Numbered from the stretch's first letter, positions 11,201 through 21,357 are shown. The stretch is 60,349 bases of DNA from Planctomycetota bacterium (GCA_017859815.1 JAFMMM010000004.1:1-60349); one strand, 5' to 3'. Translations and numbers: made by a program. The notes: generated from the sequence alone by a model not told the origin.

Positions 11201-12244
11201 GGTAATCACCTGTTTCAGGTTGCCTGGCTGGAGGATGCGCAACGTGACGACCTGTTGATGCCGTTGCAGCAGCGCGCTGACGAAGCCGGATTCACGCTTC
11301 GGCCGCCGACCGTTTTTGAAGGAAATATTCCACCGCGGCTGGAGGCTTGTGAGCAACTGGCTGCCTGGTGGCAGGCAGGCTGCCCGGAGGTGGCAGAGCG
11401 TTTGCCGCTGTGGTTGGGAGCACCGGTCGCGATTGCTGATCCTGTGCAGTTGAATTTCGAATCATCAGCGGGCCGTAATCTGCTGATTGTGGGGCAGGAG
11501 TCCGAGGCTGCCGATGCAATTCTGGGGTCTGTGCTGGTCAGTTGCGGCGCGGCCGCAGAACACGCGGAGGCGATTCTGCTCCATGATGGCCGCGACAGCA
11601 AATCGACTGAGCAACTGCATGCACTGGCAGAAGCGTTCTCGACAGGGGTACGCAGGTCGGCAGTGGCAGAGGCAGACTCGCTCATTGGCGAACTTGCCGA
11701 AGAACTCGCTGTGCGAGAGAGCGATTCTGCGTCGCCGCATCGCCGGCGGGTCCTCTTGTGCATTCGAAACCTCGGACTGTTTGGATCTCTCCGGCGACGT
11801 GAGGACGACTTTGGCTTTGGTGGCTTTGGCACAGAGAAGGAGCCTGAGACCAGTGACCACTTTGCGGACCTGGTTCGTCGTGGTCCGCAGGTGGGAATTC
11901 ATGTGATCATCTGGGCGGACAGCTTCAGTAATGTCACGCGCTGGCTGTCTGGTGCCATGCTGAAGGAATTCGATACCCGTGTCGCATTCCGGCTGAACCA
12001 GACAGACTCCGCCAGTCTGATTGACACCGCGGCCGCCGCCCACAACGGCCCTGGTCGAGCAATCATCTATCGGGATCAGACCGGTGAGGCGACTCGTTTT
12101 CGTCCGTGGCAAATGCCTGACGCTGATCGGGTCGTAGCCGTCGGTGGTTCTTCGGCGTCACCGGAAGCAGGTTCTGTGGATCAGGCGGATGAGTTGGAGG
12201 AGCCCGGAGAAATGCCGGATATCGACGACCTGATTATCGAATAA
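8222..12244 (+). CDS. Membrane-anchored coiled-coil FtsK/SpoIIIE (EccC-like) ATPase
   Basis: Gln/Glu-rich coiled coils flanking two TM segments (VLLIPLLLFVCIVIPVTLV; WLGVSALIGAAVSFLFTLVTVLTV); Walker A GKTGSGKST, Walker B RLVLLIDEFQEFF, FtsK-type LPHADVIAIESD..ERLDRVLQERGELYRARGVQDVAAFRR. Confidence 0.85.
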   Translation: MEPEKENLHFQIQQLRHIRSEVSQCQQRMRQIREELQVLEEEEQSSFAQLSERLDQQQDQVLCEVQDQHSARVQQIQEQLEQDLDACHRRFSQQQGQQSAQYQQERSASQAQLDGELWVLRSVCDESRDDSPTSEAARAREKLENRESTIRQRQQDLKDRLALQHDYLKSCHARVDPELPAASVSAPSSEAAREKIHSLLDDSFSLSGEIDAMNLPQWVQGMRVLLIPLLLFVCIVIPVTLVRADPQSYLDPSRGEPDWEWLGVSALIGAAVSFLFTLVTVLTVQGRLRRRVEEMKQNAADIAALQKYWNKQSWKQQLVLEERAEKWLAELEQSRERKAARMTEETEQQLAVLQQQHEERVRELTLEEQQQLQLLEESASEAVCEAEEQRDRQFAEIRGETSQHAAAESEELQKQGGVRRQALLQELAKLRSDCESHLGAARLIAAAASEQRLPTAFSEGSRWEPPSVLPSVIEAGRLTVGFPARPESPDSELLHFEMPGLLQFPRDLSLVVRHDAAGRETAVDFLRVMLLRILTTMIPGRVQFTLIDPIGLGQSFSAMMHLADFDELMIGNRIWTESGQIRERLQKVTEHMESVFQTYLRSEYETIEEYNAAAGEVAEPFHFVVIAGFPTGFTEEAARHLTSILTSGPRCGVHALVAWSPEQPVPRSFSPDDLVASCAGFSVVSGRVIPDVLLNAETTPMPGEVQWSPAVSPESSVYVEQVRAVGDQSRDARRVEVSFSRIAPQPREIWTQSSASGIDLPVGRAGAARLQYLRLGRGTSQHVLIAGKTGSGKSTLMHILVTNLALMYSPEEVRFCLVDFKKGVEFRAYSSCRLPHADVIAIESDREFGLSVLERLDRVLQERGELYRARGVQDVAAFRRQYPDEPLPRLVLLIDEFQEFFTIEDRVSSQAALLLDRLIRQGRAFGMHVILGSQTLGGAYSLARSTLGQVAVRIALQCSESDAHLILSEDNSAARLLTRPGEAIYNDANGLVEGNHLFQVAWLEDAQRDDLLMPLQQRADEAGFTLRPPTVFEGNIPPRLEACEQLAAWWQAGCPEVAERLPLWLGAPVAIADPVQLNFESSAGRNLLIVGQESEAADAILGSVLVSCGAAAEHAEAILLHDGRDSKSTEQLHALAEAFSTGVRRSAVAEADSLIGELAEELAVRESDSASPHRRRVLLCIRNLGLFGSLRRREDDFGFGGFGTEKEPETSDHFADLVRRGPQVGIHVIIWADSFSNVTRWLSGAMLKEFDTRVAFRLNQTDSASLIDTAAAAHNGPGRAIIYRDQTGEATRFRPWQMPDADRVVAVGGSSASPEAGSVDQADELEEPGEMPDIDDLIIE

Positions 12245-12268
12245 CAGGCCACAGCCGAAGCGGATCGG

Positions 12269-13273
12269 TCAGCAGGGTCTGCCTGCCGCGAACATTGCGA
12301 TTGCAGCCAGCGTGCGGCGTTCAGGCCCGTCTGGAAAGTGCTGCAGACAGTCGATCGCCCGATGTGCCAATCGCTCCGCAGAACGCGATGCAGAATCCAG
12401 TCCTGCCCGAATTGCAGGACAGTCCTGTGCGGTTGCTTCGGGTTGCTCTGACGAATGTTCGAGAAACTCCAGCAGTTGCTTTCGTTCCGATTCATTTCCC
12501 AGTCGCAGTGCTCGCAAAACAGGCAGGGTCAGCCGGTTATTCTGCAGATCGTTGCGGGAGTCTTTCCCGGTTCGCTCAGCGTTTGCGGTCAGGTCCAGAA
12601 CATCATCTGCAATCTGGAATGCCATCCCAACTCGAGCCCCGAACAGACTGAGAAGCCGCTGTGACTTTTCTGGAAGCCCGGAGGCCCTGGCACCAAGACG
12701 GCAGCTGACGGCGAACAGGTGCCCTGTTTTTCCGTAGATGATTCGGAAGTAATCGCGCTCTGAGCGAGAGTGTTCCAGTCGTGCTGCGACTTGATTCAGT
12801 TCCCCTTCGCAGGTCCGGTTGGTGGCATGGCCGATCAGACGACAGGCCTCGGCATCACCGCTGGTCGCAGCGAGGGTGAAAGCCTGAGAGAACAAATAGT
12901 CCCCGAACAGGACGCTGGTTTCTGTATTCCAGCGGCGGTGTACGGTGGACACATGCCGCCGAATGTCTGCATCATCAATCACATCATCGTGAACCAGCGT
13001 GGCGGCATGAATCATCTCAACCACTGCAGCGAACCGCCGCGCTTGCTGTGTCGACGCTGCTGTTTGTGCACTCAGGCGGGCAGACAGAAGCGTCAGGATT
13101 GGGCGTATTTGCTTGCCGCGAAAACGGCTGGCGTGGTCGGCCACATCCTGAATGAATCCGCTGCGGTTGCGAAACTGCTGCTTCAGGCAGTCCCGCACAG
13201 CCACAAGCTCGTCCCGCAGGAGACTTGAGATCTGCTGTTTAAGCGCATCGCTGGAAGGGCTGATGGCAGTCAT
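12269..13273 (-). CDS. ispB: Polyprenyl (octaprenyl/heptaprenyl-type) diphosphate synthase
   Basis: GGKQIRP-like RGKQIRPILTLLSA, first Asp-rich motif LVHDDVIDDADIRR, second IADDVLDLT. Confidence 0.8.
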   Translation of the reverse strand: MTAISPSSDALKQQISSLLRDELVAVRDCLKQQFRNRSGFIQDVADHASRFRGKQIRPILTLLSARLSAQTAASTQQARRFAAVVEMIHAATLVHDDVIDDADIRRHVSTVHRRWNTETSVLFGDYLFSQAFTLAATSGDAEACRLIGHATNRTCEGELNQVAARLEHSRSERDYFRIIYGKTGHLFAVSCRLGARASGLPEKSQRLLSLFGARVGMAFQIADDVLDLTANAERTGKDSRNDLQNNRLTLPVLRALRLGNESERKQLLEFLEHSSEQPEATAQDCPAIRAGLDSASRSAERLAHRAIDCLQHFPDGPERRTLAAIAMFAAGRPC

Positions 13274-13330
13274 CTGAAGGCCTGTATCGCAACAAAACTG
13301 ACGCAGTTGCCACAGGTTCCCGGGTGACGA

Positions 13331-13816
13331 TCAGGAGTGAGACTCCGCTGCATTCCACTCGCCTGAACGACCACCAGACTTGGTGAGCAGCCTGATGCCG
13401 CTGATCTGCATCCCCTTATCGGCGGACTTGCACATGTCGTAGATGGTCAGGCAGGTTATGGATACTGCAGTCAGAGCCTCCATCTCTACGCCGGTCCGAG
13501 CCGAAGTGGAAACCGAAGAACGAACAACGATCTGCCCAGCGGACGGAAATGAAAAATCCAAACCAATCCCGTCGAGGGGCAGCTGGTGACACAGCGGAAT
13601 CAGGCTGAAAGTCTGCTTTGCGGCCTGAATACCGGCAATTCGGGCAACTTCGAGAACGTTTCCTTTCTGAAAGTTGCCCTCGGTGATCATCCGCAAAGTC
13701 TCCTCGCGCATTAACACACAACCTTCGGCTGTGGCAATTCGTCGAGTGACCCCTTTTTCGCCAACATCCACCATGCGGACTTCACCGTCCTCATTCAGAT
13801 GAGAAAAGTCCGGCAT
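13331..13816 (-). CDS. moaC: Cyclic pyranopterin monophosphate synthase MoaC
   Basis: MVDVGEKGVTRRIATAEG, GIQAAKQTFSLIPLCHQLPLDGI, GVEMEALTAVSITCLTIYDMCKSADKGMQI. Confidence 0.95.
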   Translation of the reverse strand: MPDFSHLNEDGEVRMVDVGEKGVTRRIATAEGCVLMREETLRMITEGNFQKGNVLEVARIAGIQAAKQTFSLIPLCHQLPLDGIGLDFSFPSAGQIVVRSSVSTSARTGVEMEALTAVSITCLTIYDMCKSADKGMQISGIRLLTKSGGRSGEWNAAESHS

Positions 13817-13858
13817 TGTCGCATCCTTGTGCAGTGCTTTTCGGCACGGTTGGACTGA

Positions 13859-14911
13859 TTATTCAATTCCCTGAGCGGCCAGCCATCGTTCGGCGTCCAA
13901 CGCAGAAGAGCAACCTGTTCCGGCGGCAGTAACTGCCTGGCGGTAGTAGTCGTCGGCGACGTCCCCGGAGGCAAAGATTCCCTCCACACTGGTCATTGTT
14001 CGATGGGGAGTTGTCCAGATCAGGTAACCCTTTTCGTTGGTCTGCAGTTGTCCCTTGAGGAATTCGGTGTTCGGAGTGTGGCCAATTGCCGCAAAATAGC
14101 CTGTGGCCTCGACCACTTCGGACTGATCAGCGTCGTCTGTATTGCGAATCCGCACGCCTGTGACGCCCTTCTGGTCGTCGCCCAGCACCTCGTCAACCAC
14201 GGAGTTCCATTTCACCTGAATCTTCGGGTTATTGAGTGCCCGTTCCGCCATGATGCGGCTGGCGCGGAATGAGTCACGACGGTGAACGATGTAGACCACG
14301 GAGGCGAACTTCGTGAGGAAAGTGGCTTCCTCCATCGCGCTGTCGCCACCTCCGACCACCACCACCGGCTGATTTCGGAATCTGGGCAGTGCGCCATCAC
14401 AAACGGCACACGCTGAAACACCCATATTCTTAAATCGCTCTTCCGACGGGAGACCCAAATAATTCGCCCGCGCTCCGGTCGCGATAATGACGGCATGGGA
14501 AGTGATTTCTGCTCCGGACAGAGTCTTCATCTTGAACGGGCGTTCAGATGTGTCCACAGAGACAATATCGTCGGTCACGATCCGAGCGCCAAAGTTCGCG
14601 GCCTGCTGCCGCATCAGCTCCATCAGTTCCGGTCCACTGACGCCGTGTTTTTGGTGCGGTGCCATGTACCGTCGTTTGTCATCATCGATGGATGAATCGA
14701 GGTAGGCGGTCATATCCCCTGACGGAAAACCGGGGAAGTTTTCCACTTCGGTGGTTTGGGAGAGTTGTCCCAGCGGCAGGGTTCCTTTGAGACGATTCTC
14801 TTCGGTTTCAGCCCCTTCATAAACGACGGGCTGCAGTTCGGCTCGTGCTGCGTAGATGGCAGCTGTCCATCCTGCGGGACCTGATCCGATAATGGTCACC
14901 TTTTCGGTCAT
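13859..14911 (-). CDS. trxB: Thioredoxin reductase (NADPH)
   Basis: [20 protein letters not shown]; redox motif [53 protein letters not shown]. Confidence 0.95.
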   Translation of the reverse strand: MTEKVTIIGSGPAGWTAAIYAARAELQPVVYEGAETEENRLKGTLPLGQLSQTTEVENFPGFPSGDMTAYLDSSIDDDKRRYMAPHQKHGVSGPELMELMRQQAANFGARIVTDDIVSVDTSERPFKMKTLSGAEITSHAVIIATGARANYLGLPSEERFKNMGVSACAVCDGALPRFRNQPVVVVGGGDSAMEEATFLTKFASVVYIVHRRDSFRASRIMAERALNNPKIQVKWNSVVDEVLGDDQKGVTGVRIRNTDDADQSEVVEATGYFAAIGHTPNTEFLKGQLQTNEKGYLIWTTPHRTMTSVEGIFASGDVADDYYRQAVTAAGTGCSSALDAERWLAAQGIE

Positions 14912-15226
14912 TTGAAGTCTGCTTTATTCCGGGGTTTTGAGTGTGAAAGGGAAGGTTTCCGAGCCGTCACCGTGGAATTCGAGATGGCCGTCACAATAAC
15001 GAAGCCGCGAAAGCTGCTCAATCGACCGAGGCAGAACCGTTGAACGTTCTCTGTGAAGCAGGGACAGTCTGTTCCGGTGTTTCCCATGGAATCCTCGACG
15101 ACGCTCACAGCCCCTGTTGCAATCGGTTTTTTTCCAGCTAGCCTTGCGTTTTCAGGCGTATGCGTCCGGGCACAGACGGCCCCGACAGCATGGTGATCGC
15201 GGACTTTTTTGGAAAGCTTCCACGGG

Positions 15227-18200
15227 ATGATAAGAACGCTGTTGCTCGTTTTCGGCTTTATTCTCTGTTTGCCGCAGGCGGTTTCCCGGGCACAGGAACA
15301 ACAGCCCACGGCAGGATCGGCAACAGACCGTCCTATCCGAGCGTTATTAGTGACGGGAGGCTGTTGCCACGATTACGAGCGGCAAAAGCGGATCATCACG
15401 CGCGGCACCAGTGCTCGAACGGATATTGTCTGGACGGTGGCCCACCAGGGCGGAACAACAACGGATACAAAGATCCCGCTGTACCACAACGCAGATTGGG
15501 CAGACGGCTTTGACATTGTGATCCACAACGAGTGTTTTGCGGGGGTCGGGGACAAGGAATTCGTTGACGGGATCCTGCGGCCTCACCGTGAAGGGTTGCC
15601 CGCCGTGTTAATTCACTGTGGCATGCACAGTTACCGTACCGGCGACGACCGTTGGTTTGAATTCTGTGGCGTGCAGTCACCTGGCCACGGTCCTCATTAT
15701 TCCTACCAGATCAACAGCGTGCAGCCTGAGCACCCGATCATGGCGGGTTTTGGGGATCGCTTCGTGGTTCCCAGGGGCGAGCTGTACCACTCTGTTCGAG
15801 TGTTTGATTCGGCGACTCCGCTGGCAGTGGCGAAGCGGCGTGACACCAACGATCCTCAGGTCTGCGTGTGGACCAACGACTACCACGGGACACGGGTCTT
15901 TGCGACCACTGTCGGTCACTACAATGAGACAATGGTGGAGACCACCTGGCTGGACATGCTGACACGAGGCATTCTGTGGGCGGTTGGACGTGATGTGGAG
16001 ACGCATTTTCGTCCGGTGACAGCGGAAGAGGATCAGCAAACTCGGGCGCTTGCGGTTGCCGAGGTTGAGCAGTCCACGGTGGTGCTAACGCAGGGTTGCT
16101 GTGGCGAAGGCAATCTGGCTTTTGAGCGAAAAGTGACGGCCAGCAGCGAAGAGACACCCAAAAAGAATTTTGCTCCACTGGCTGTCGACGGGCGACTGGA
16201 CACACGCTGGTGTGCTGCCGGCCCACAGAGTGGTGAGACACTGACTGTGGACATGGGTGCTGCTCAGTCGCTCAGAAATATCCGTATTCACTGGGAGCAG
16301 CCGAAAGCCGCCTATCGATATTTGCTGGAGTCGTCTGCAGACGGCACTGACTGGAAAGTGCTGGCAGATCAGACAAAGAACAAGAAGCCGAACTCTGTTT
16401 CCGTTGACGCTGTTGAGGCGGACGGTGTTCGCTTTTTGCGAATTACATTTGCCGGCTCAAGTGGTGGGTGGGGCAGCATCCGGGAAGTGGAAGCTTATGA
16501 CGGCGAACTGCCCCCGCTTCCGCAAGGCCTGTCTGCCGATGGCGAATTGGCAGCGGGTGTTGCCGATGTGACGGCGCCGGAGGGTTTTGAGGTGTCGCTG
16601 TTTGCGGCGCCTCCGGAGGTGAGTTACCCGGTCTGCATCACCACGTCGGTTGCCGGCGAGGTCTTTGTGGGGATTGACGAACAGGGCTCGCTGGGGAAAG
16701 ACCCTGGCCGTGGCAAGGTGGTCCGCTGCATTGACACCGACGGGGACGGCCGAGCCGATCAGTTCAATGAATTTGCCAAAATGGATCACCCTCGCGGTCT
16801 GATCTACGACAATGGTTCATTGTGGGTCCTGCATCCGCCTTTGCTCAGCGTATTTCGTGATACGGACGGGGATGGGACTGCAGACGAAAGCGAAGTCTTG
16901 ATCGAGGGGATCAGTACGGAAGAAGTCGACAAGCGAGGAGCAGATCACACTACCAACGGTATTCGCCGCGGCATCGACGGCTGGATTTACATCGCTGTTG
17001 GGGACTTCGGCTTTAAGCATGCCGTGGGCAAAGACGGAACAGTACTTAGCCGCCGTGGTGGCGGAGTGGTGCGGGTGCGGCCGGACGGCACCGAGATGGA
17101 AGTCTTCAGCTGGGGGCAGCGAAATATCGTTGACGTGGCCGTTGATCCGCGGATGAATCTGTTCACTCGCGATAACACCAACGACGGTGGTGGCTGGGAC
17201 ATCCGACTGTCTCATGTGATGCAGACAGCCGACTACGGCTATCCATCCCGGTATATCAACTTCACTCAGGAGATTATGCCACCCCTTGCCGATTACGGCG
17301 GCGGATCCGGCTGTGGCGTCGTGTATGTCAGCGACGCGCGGTGGCCCGGTCAGTGGGGAGACATGTTGTTGACCTGTGACTGGGGTCGCAGCCAGGTCTT
17401 CAGCCATGTTCTGCCCGCTCACGGGCCGACCTTTGATGCTCAGCAGGACAGCTTCCTGAAGATTCCTCGTCCGACCGACGCAGACCTTGATGCCAGTGGT
17501 CGGTTGTTTGTGACCAGCTGGAAAAATGGTGGCTTCAAGTTTGAACGTCCGGACGTGGGATTTGTCGCTCAAATTCTCCCACGGAATTACACACCGCGTC
17601 CCGGTCCGGTTCCGTCAGAGCAGGACGACGCATCTCTGGTGGCTTTGCTGGGGCATCCATCGGATGCTTTCAGACAGGCGGTGCAGCAGGAGATCCTGCG
17701 TCGCAAGTCCATCAGCGGTGGTCAGCTGCTGGCGGCCGCGCTCGATTCGACCATCGCTCTGGACGGTCGAATTGCCGCGGTGTGGACGTTGCGTCAAAAA
17801 GATCTGCCAGCCTTTTCCGGCGGATTTGCACAGTTGATTAATCGTGCGGAACTGCGGGAACACGCAGTGCGAGCGGCAGGTGATCGTCGCAGTCAGATTC
17901 CCAAAAATCTGATCGGTCCGGTGTTTGCCCGACTGGATGACGGTGATCCTCGCGTTCGCAGTGCCGCCATTGTCGCGATTGCTCGCATGGGTGAGCAACG
18001 CGCTGCCAAACAGCTTTTGAAGTTGACGGAACGCACCGAGCCTGCACCGGAAATGGAGGGTGATGCATGGCGTTTTCCGGATACTGGCCGCGTGATTCCG
18101 CACCTTGCCGTCAAGGCGCTTGTGGATCTTCAGGCTGTGGAGGAGTCACTGTCTGCGGTTGGTGGCCCACACCATGCCGGTGCACTGCAGGCACTGCAGG

Positions 18201-19051
18201 CCATGCACACTCCGCGGGCTGTGGACGGACTGTTTGCACTGCTGAGTCGCACGTTTGACTCCTCAGCGCGTGGCGAATTGTTGACAGTTCTGATGCGGCT
18301 GTATCACCAGGAGGGGCAATTCGTTGACGACAGTCCCAAGTGGTGGGGGACTCGACCTGACACGACGGGACCATATTACGATCGGCAGGAGTGGTCAGAG
18401 ACGGAGCGGATCGGTTCCGCGCTTCAGATTGCTTTGAACGAGTCTGACGAAGCCCTGCGAGCCATGTTGCTGGAGCAACTGAAGCGTCACGTCGTTCGAC
18501 TGGACGGCGCGGCCGCCAGTGTTGCGATGCAGGAGCCCGACAAGGCCATCAGTATCCCGCAGCCGGACCCTGCCAATCCGAATCTGATTGCGAATTTGGA
18601 CTACGCAGAGGTGCTGCAGCGAACACTGGCGGTGAAGAGTGGTGATGCTGAAAGTGGAGCGAAGCTGTTCCGCCAGCAGTCCTGCATTAATTGCCATACC
18701 TACGCCAATGGTCAGCAGCCTCGCGGGCCACATCTCGTGGACATTGGTCGCCGTTACAAACCCGCGGAGCTTGTGGAGTCGATTGTTGATCCCGGCAAAC
18801 GCATTGCTCAGGGATTTGACACCTGGGCGTTTGCGATGGCCAGCGGGAAGATCTACACGGGGTTCGTCGTTCTGGAGAGTGCCGAAACGGTCACTCTGCG
18901 GGATGCGACCGGGATTGCAGTCAACCTGATCCAGGACGATATTGACGACCGTGTCAAGCAGGAGTTGTCGATGATGCCGAAGGGCATCGTGGGCAACCTG
19001 ACCCCGGAGCAGCTGGCAGATCTGCTGGCCTATTTGCAGACGCTGCATTAA
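15227..19051 (+). CDS. Secreted multidomain protein: ThuA-like + F5/8 discoidin-like + dehydrogenase beta-propeller + HEAT-like + cytochrome c (PVC-type)
   Basis: ThuA-like RALLVTGGCCHDY...PAVLIHCGMHSYR; ASSEETPKKNFAPLAVDGRLDTRWCA (F5/8C); DTDGDGRADQFNEFAKMDHPRGLIYDNGSLWVLHPP; C-terminal heme site CINCH. Confidence 0.85.
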   Translation: MIRTLLLVFGFILCLPQAVSRAQEQQPTAGSATDRPIRALLVTGGCCHDYERQKRIITRGTSARTDIVWTVAHQGGTTTDTKIPLYHNADWADGFDIVIHNECFAGVGDKEFVDGILRPHREGLPAVLIHCGMHSYRTGDDRWFEFCGVQSPGHGPHYSYQINSVQPEHPIMAGFGDRFVVPRGELYHSVRVFDSATPLAVAKRRDTNDPQVCVWTNDYHGTRVFATTVGHYNETMVETTWLDMLTRGILWAVGRDVETHFRPVTAEEDQQTRALAVAEVEQSTVVLTQGCCGEGNLAFERKVTASSEETPKKNFAPLAVDGRLDTRWCAAGPQSGETLTVDMGAAQSLRNIRIHWEQPKAAYRYLLESSADGTDWKVLADQTKNKKPNSVSVDAVEADGVRFLRITFAGSSGGWGSIREVEAYDGELPPLPQGLSADGELAAGVADVTAPEGFEVSLFAAPPEVSYPVCITTSVAGEVFVGIDEQGSLGKDPGRGKVVRCIDTDGDGRADQFNEFAKMDHPRGLIYDNGSLWVLHPPLLSVFRDTDGDGTADESEVLIEGISTEEVDKRGADHTTNGIRRGIDGWIYIAVGDFGFKHAVGKDGTVLSRRGGGVVRVRPDGTEMEVFSWGQRNIVDVAVDPRMNLFTRDNTNDGGGWDIRLSHVMQTADYGYPSRYINFTQEIMPPLADYGGGSGCGVVYVSDARWPGQWGDMLLTCDWGRSQVFSHVLPAHGPTFDAQQDSFLKIPRPTDADLDASGRLFVTSWKNGGFKFERPDVGFVAQILPRNYTPRPGPVPSEQDDASLVALLGHPSDAFRQAVQQEILRRKSISGGQLLAAALDSTIALDGRIAAVWTLRQKDLPAFSGGFAQLINRAELREHAVRAAGDRRSQIPKNLIGPVFARLDDGDPRVRSAAIVAIARMGEQRAAKQLLKLTERTEPAPEMEGDAWRFPDTGRVIPHLAVKALVDLQAVEESLSAVGGPHHAGALQALQAMHTPRAVDGLFALLSRTFDSSARGELLTVLMRLYHQEGQFVDDSPKWWGTRPDTTGPYYDRQEWSETERIGSALQIALNESDEALRAMLLEQLKRHVVRLDGAAASVAMQEPDKAISIPQPDPANPNLIANLDYAEVLQRTLAVKSGDAESGAKLFRQQSCINCHTYANGQQPRGPHLVDIGRRYKPAELVESIVDPGKRIAQGFDTWAFAMASGKIYTGFVVLESAETVTLRDATGIAVNLIQDDIDDRVKQELSMMPKGIVGNLTPEQLADLLAYLQTLH

Positions 19052-19178
19052 CTGCGGCGTGCCGCGGATCTGAAGACTGACGCTGGCAGTTTGCCTGACG
19101 GCCAGGATCGGGGTCACCCGGTGTGCCGTCTGCCGCTGCTGGGGTTTTTTCAGATGCACGGGCCTTCCGAAAGGAGTC

Positions 19179-20429
19179 ATGTTTGTGAGTCGCCTTCTGT
19201 CGCGTTCGCGTTTGCAGTCATTGCCGCCGCAACCGCCGGGGCGTGCCCCTGGCTGGGTTGGGGTTTCTCGTGGCGCGGCGCTGGGGATTGGGCTGTTGTG
19301 TCTGATGAACCTCGCGGAGCAATTTGCAGCAGGATCGAGGTCACGCGAGGTCTGGCTGTATTCTTCGGACATGTTACCCGACGAGATTTCTCGCGGGCTG
19401 CTGGCCTTGTGCGTGCCGTCAATGTTTCTGTTCTGTATTCGTCCGGCTCTGCCGGCGTTTTTGAAGCTGACCTGTGTGCTGACGCTGGCCCTGCCCGGTT
19501 TTTTTTGCGTGCAGGAGGTCATGGCAGCGAGACAGATGGTCGTTGACGAGACGGTTCACTATGCCCTGCTGTCACGACCGATTGGCGTGTTGATGAGTCT
19601 TTCGGTTGCTGCCGTGGGAGTTTTCCTTGGGAACACCGGTCTCGCTCGTGGCCGATCATCATTGCTGACAATTGTGTTCATTGCGGCTTTCACAATTTGC
19701 ACGTTCCCTTTGCTGGAGATTCAGACGACGGGTTTCAGTCTGCTGGCCGGCGAGGAGGAACGGGCAGACATTGTCATTGTGCCAACCGGTGGTGGCGGAT
19801 CCGGACCTCGTGCAGATCTGGTCGAAGATCGCATTCGAACTGCGTCGGAGATCGTGCAGCGGACCGATGGTGGGCGGTTGTTGCTGCTGTTGTCTGCGGA
19901 GATGGGTATGCAGCCGGACGCGGAGAGTTTGCGTTCGCTGGCACTCGACAGCGGACTGGCGGATCAGCAGGTTTCGATGATCGAAGTGGAGTCCGAGATG
20001 GGACGGTGGCTCAAGCCCGCAACGACAGCGGCGGCGCCGGGAGAGCGCTGCCTGATTGTTGCGCACTGGTACCAGCTCGCTCGACTGAAGAGGCTTGTGC
20101 AGCGAGGACCGGTAGAGATTCAGCTTCGACCGGCCATTCAGCGGCACGCGATATCCGGACAGAATCTGATTGTGCTGCGGGAATCGCGACTGCTGCTTGG
20201 GGAGATGGCGGCGCCGTTGCTGAGCTTCCTGTCCACGATGCGACTGCCGTCGGAAACAGACCTGCCTGATCCATTTGGTGAGCCGGAGGCAGGTGCTGCT
20301 GACGAGGATCTTGACAGTCTGTTTGAAACGATCAGCGAAGAACAGACAGCGGCTGACCGCGGGAAGTCTGACAAACCTTCCGCGTTGAATCGGTCGGAAT
20401 TGCAACCCGGAATCCCGCTCGTAGAATGA
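19179..20429 (+). CDS. Membrane protein, possibly DUF218/YdcF-like
   Basis: Several N-terminal TM segments, then ADIVIVPTGGGGSGPRADLVEDRIRTASEIVQ... reminiscent of YdcF/SanA proteins. Confidence 0.45.
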   Translation: MFVSRLLSRSRLQSLPPQPPGRAPGWVGVSRGAALGIGLLCLMNLAEQFAAGSRSREVWLYSSDMLPDEISRGLLALCVPSMFLFCIRPALPAFLKLTCVLTLALPGFFCVQEVMAARQMVVDETVHYALLSRPIGVLMSLSVAAVGVFLGNTGLARGRSSLLTIVFIAAFTICTFPLLEIQTTGFSLLAGEEERADIVIVPTGGGGSGPRADLVEDRIRTASEIVQRTDGGRLLLLLSAEMGMQPDAESLRSLALDSGLADQQVSMIEVESEMGRWLKPATTAAAPGERCLIVAHWYQLARLKRLVQRGPVEIQLRPAIQRHAISGQNLIVLRESRLLLGEMAAPLLSFLSTMRLPSETDLPDPFGEPEAGAADEDLDSLFETISEEQTAADRGKSDKPSALNRSELQPGIPLVE

Positions 20430-20475
20430 GTTTTCGCCTGCAGCACGCCGGTGATCCGCGTCATTAGGTTGGGAA

Positions 20476-21357
20476 GTGTTGATGGACGAAGCGATTCGCA
20501 AAGCGAGTGTACTCATCGAAGCCCTGGGCTGGATCCAGCGGTTTCGGGGTCGTTACGTCGTTGTCAAGCTGGGCGGCAGTACGCTTGATGATGTTGCCGC
20601 AGTGGACAGCTTACTGACGGACGTGGCTTTCATGGCATCTGTCGGGATGCGTCCGGTGATTGTTCATGGTGGCGGCAAGGCGATTTCAGCGGCAATGTCG
20701 CAGGCTGGTATTTCACCACGGTTTGTCGCTGGGCGACGATACACAGACCCGGAAACGCTGCGGATCGCTGCGCGGGTCCTTGCCGAGCAGATCACGAAGT
20801 CGATCGTGGGACGCATTCAGGGAACAGGCTGCAAGGCCGCTGGCCTGCATTTTGGGACAGAGAACACACTCACCGCAGAAAAGTTGGTCCTGCACGGCGA
20901 CGAGGGAGAGACAATAGACCTCGGACACGTGGGGAGGGTGACAGCGGTGAATACGGAGGTGATTGCTCGAGTGTGTTCAACCGGCGCCATTCCCGTGATT
21001 CCCAGTATTGCATTGAGTGATGTTGGTCACCAGCTGAATGTCAACGCAGACACGGCTGCAGCCGCTGTGGCACGAAGTTTGGGGGCGGAAAAGCTAATTT
21101 TCCTCAGTGATATTCCGGGCATTCTGACCGATCTGACCGATCCCGGCAGTCGCCTTTCTCACGTTACGGTCGGAGAGGTGCGTGAACTGATTTCCTGTGG
21201 CACGATTGCCGGTGGCATGGTACCGAAAGTGGAAGCGGCTCTTGATTCTCTTGCGGCCGGAGTCAGCAAAGTTCACATTGTGGACGCTTCGATGCCGCAT
21301 TCGGTGTTATTGGAGATTTATTCCGATACCGGAGTTGGCACCGAGATCGTTCCCTGA
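20476..21357 (+). CDS. argB: Acetylglutamate kinase
   Basis: [75 protein letters not shown]. Start may be GTG 20476 or ATG 20482. Confidence 0.95.
   Translation: MLMDEAIRKASVLIEALGWIQRFRGRYVVVKLGGSTLDDVAAVDSLLTDVAFMASVGMRPVIVHGGGKAISAAMSQAGISPRFVAGRRYTDPETLRIAARVLAEQITKSIVGRIQGTGCKAAGLHFGTENTLTAEKLVLHGDEGETIDLGHVGRVTAVNTEVIARVCSTGAIPVIPSIALSDVGHQLNVNADTAAAAVARSLGAEKLIFLSDIPGILTDLTDPGSRLSHVTVGEVRELISCGTIAGGMVPKVEAALDSLAAGVSKVHIVDASMPHSVLLEIYSDTGVGTEIVP

Noticed and set aside
11215-12112. Minus-strand ORFs of 205 and 215 aa inside the FtsK-like gene
   Set aside because: Shadow ORFs with no domain signal opposite a strong coding sequence.
18395-19522. 375-aa minus-strand ORF
   Set aside because: Overlaps the cytochrome c end of the ThuA/propeller protein and the following membrane protein; no recognisable motifs.
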